A stretch of 6,777 nucleotides of DNA from Thermohalobaculum sp045106875 (lineage in GTDB: Bacteria; Pseudomonadota; Alphaproteobacteria; Rhodobacterales; Rhodobacteraceae): positions 1 to 6,777 of the forward strand of contig JBGCFK010000084.1 of assembly GCA_045106875.1 (NCBI GenBank), read 5' to 3'. A program made the translations under genes and the position numbers. Within the stretch, counting starts at the first letter, position 1, and each line of letters opens with the position of its first letter. This document shows positions 6,164 to 6,777 of the stretch, piece after piece. The notes beneath the pieces are model-generated. The model did not search any database, was not told the origin of the DNA, and saw only the letters and a program-made list of their open reading frames with translations.

Positions 6164-6777
6164 ATGAACGCCCTCGACCGCAATATCATGGGCTCAGCCC
6201 CAGAAATTCGGCGCCTGCCCGAAGCAATGGCCAATCGCATTGCAGCAGGTGAAGTCGTCGAGCGTCCTGCTTCGGCGGTGAAGGAACTCGTCGAAAACGC
6301 AGTCGATGCCGGCGCATCACGGATTCACGTCACCATAGCCGAAGGCGGCAAATCACTGATCCGCGTCACTGATGACGGATGCGGCATCGCGCAAAGCGAT
6401 CTGGCACTGGCACTTGAACGCCACGCAACCTCAAAGCTTGCAGGTGACGATCTTCTGGACATCCGACATTTCGGTTTTCGCGGCGAAGCCCTGCCGTCAA
6501 TAGGCTCGGTTGCGCGGCTGTCCCTGACATCACGCGTTTCAGGCGCCGACGCATGGGTTCTGGATGTTTCTGGCGGCACAATGGACGCCCCCCGACCAGC
6601 CGCGCACCCGCACGGTACAACGGTCGAGGTAAGGGATCTCTTCTTTGCCACCCCTGCCCGGCTGAAGTTCCTGCGCTCGACCCGGGCCGAGACACAGGCC
6701 GTTGGAGATGTTCTCCGCCGACTTGCGATGGCGGAGCCCGGTGTTGCCTTCCAGCTGGACGATGTCACCGACGCCCC
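6164..6777 (+). CDS. mutL: DNA mismatch repair protein MutL, N-terminal ATPase part (runs off right edge)
   Basis: The first 204 codons are present, followed by two bases of the next codon. MutL is a GHKL ATPase that couples MutS mismatch recognition to strand processing. Visible motifs are NRIAAGEVVERPASAVKELV followed by ENAVDAGA (residues 24-51), with catalytic Glu41 and Mg-binding Asn45 by alignment to E. coli Glu29 and Asn33. Next are TDDGCGI (69-75), RHATSK (86-91), GFRGEALPSIGSV (104-116) and GTTVEVRDLFFATPARLKFL (151-170). All N-terminal ATPase motifs are intact. The C-terminal dimerisation domain, with any endonuclease motif, is outside the window. Start: ATG 6164 has an AGG at 6152-6154 with suitable spacing, and a second AGGGG almost touching the ATG. 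The in-frame ATG 6188 has no ribosome site. The 164-bp gap before it suggests its own promoter, though no clear one is visible. Confidence 0.96.
   Translation, partial: MNALDRNIMGSAPEIRRLPEAMANRIAAGEVVERPASAVKELVENAVDAGASRIHVTIAEGGKSLIRVTDDGCGIAQSDLALALERHATSKLAGDDLLDIRHFGFRGEALPSIGSVARLSLTSRVSGADAWVLDVSGGTMDAPRPAAHPHGTTVEVRDLFFATPARLKFLRSTRAETQAVGDVLRRLAMAEPGVAFQLDDVTDA

Overview
The window reads as a chromosomal housekeeping stretch from an alphaproteobacterium, most likely of the Rhodobacterales (Rhodobacteraceae/Roseobacteraceae). The basis is high GC, the alphaproteobacterial TIGR02302/DUF4175 family protein, and the gene neighbourhood: tlpA divergent from argH, a small lipoprotein, lysA and the low-complexity protein. 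I could run no database search, so the taxonomic call is an inference.

Layout. Positions 1-146 hold the start of a minus-strand gene for a secreted TlpA-like thiol-disulfide protein. After a 37-bp divergent gap, the plus strand carries a tight run of five genes: argH (argininosuccinate lyase, last step of arginine synthesis), a 41-codon LptM/LppL-type lipoprotein, a DUF2834 membrane protein, lysA (diaminopimelate decarboxylase, last step of lysine synthesis) and a large membrane-anchored DUF4175/TIGR02302 protein with a Gln/Gly-rich tail. Gaps are 2, 4, 5 and 33 bases with no terminator seen, so co-transcription is likely. A 164-bp intergenic gap follows, then the first 204 codons of mutL (mismatch repair ATPase), which runs off the right edge.

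How the genes fit together. The first and fourth genes end two amino-acid pathways. Between them are two small envelope proteins, and after them a large envelope protein. In other proteobacteria an LptM-type lipoprotein gene often sits beside lysA or dapF, which links this cluster loosely to diaminopimelate, peptidoglycan and outer-membrane biology. That link is genomic, not a demonstrated function.

The most unusual thing seen is not a gene. In the gap before mutL, positions 6007-6080 form a 74-base cloverleaf: an 8-bp closing stem enclosing three back-to-back perfect hairpins, with only five unpaired junction bases in all. It is not a tRNA. Nothing in the window shows a defence system, mobile element, CRISPR array or phage.
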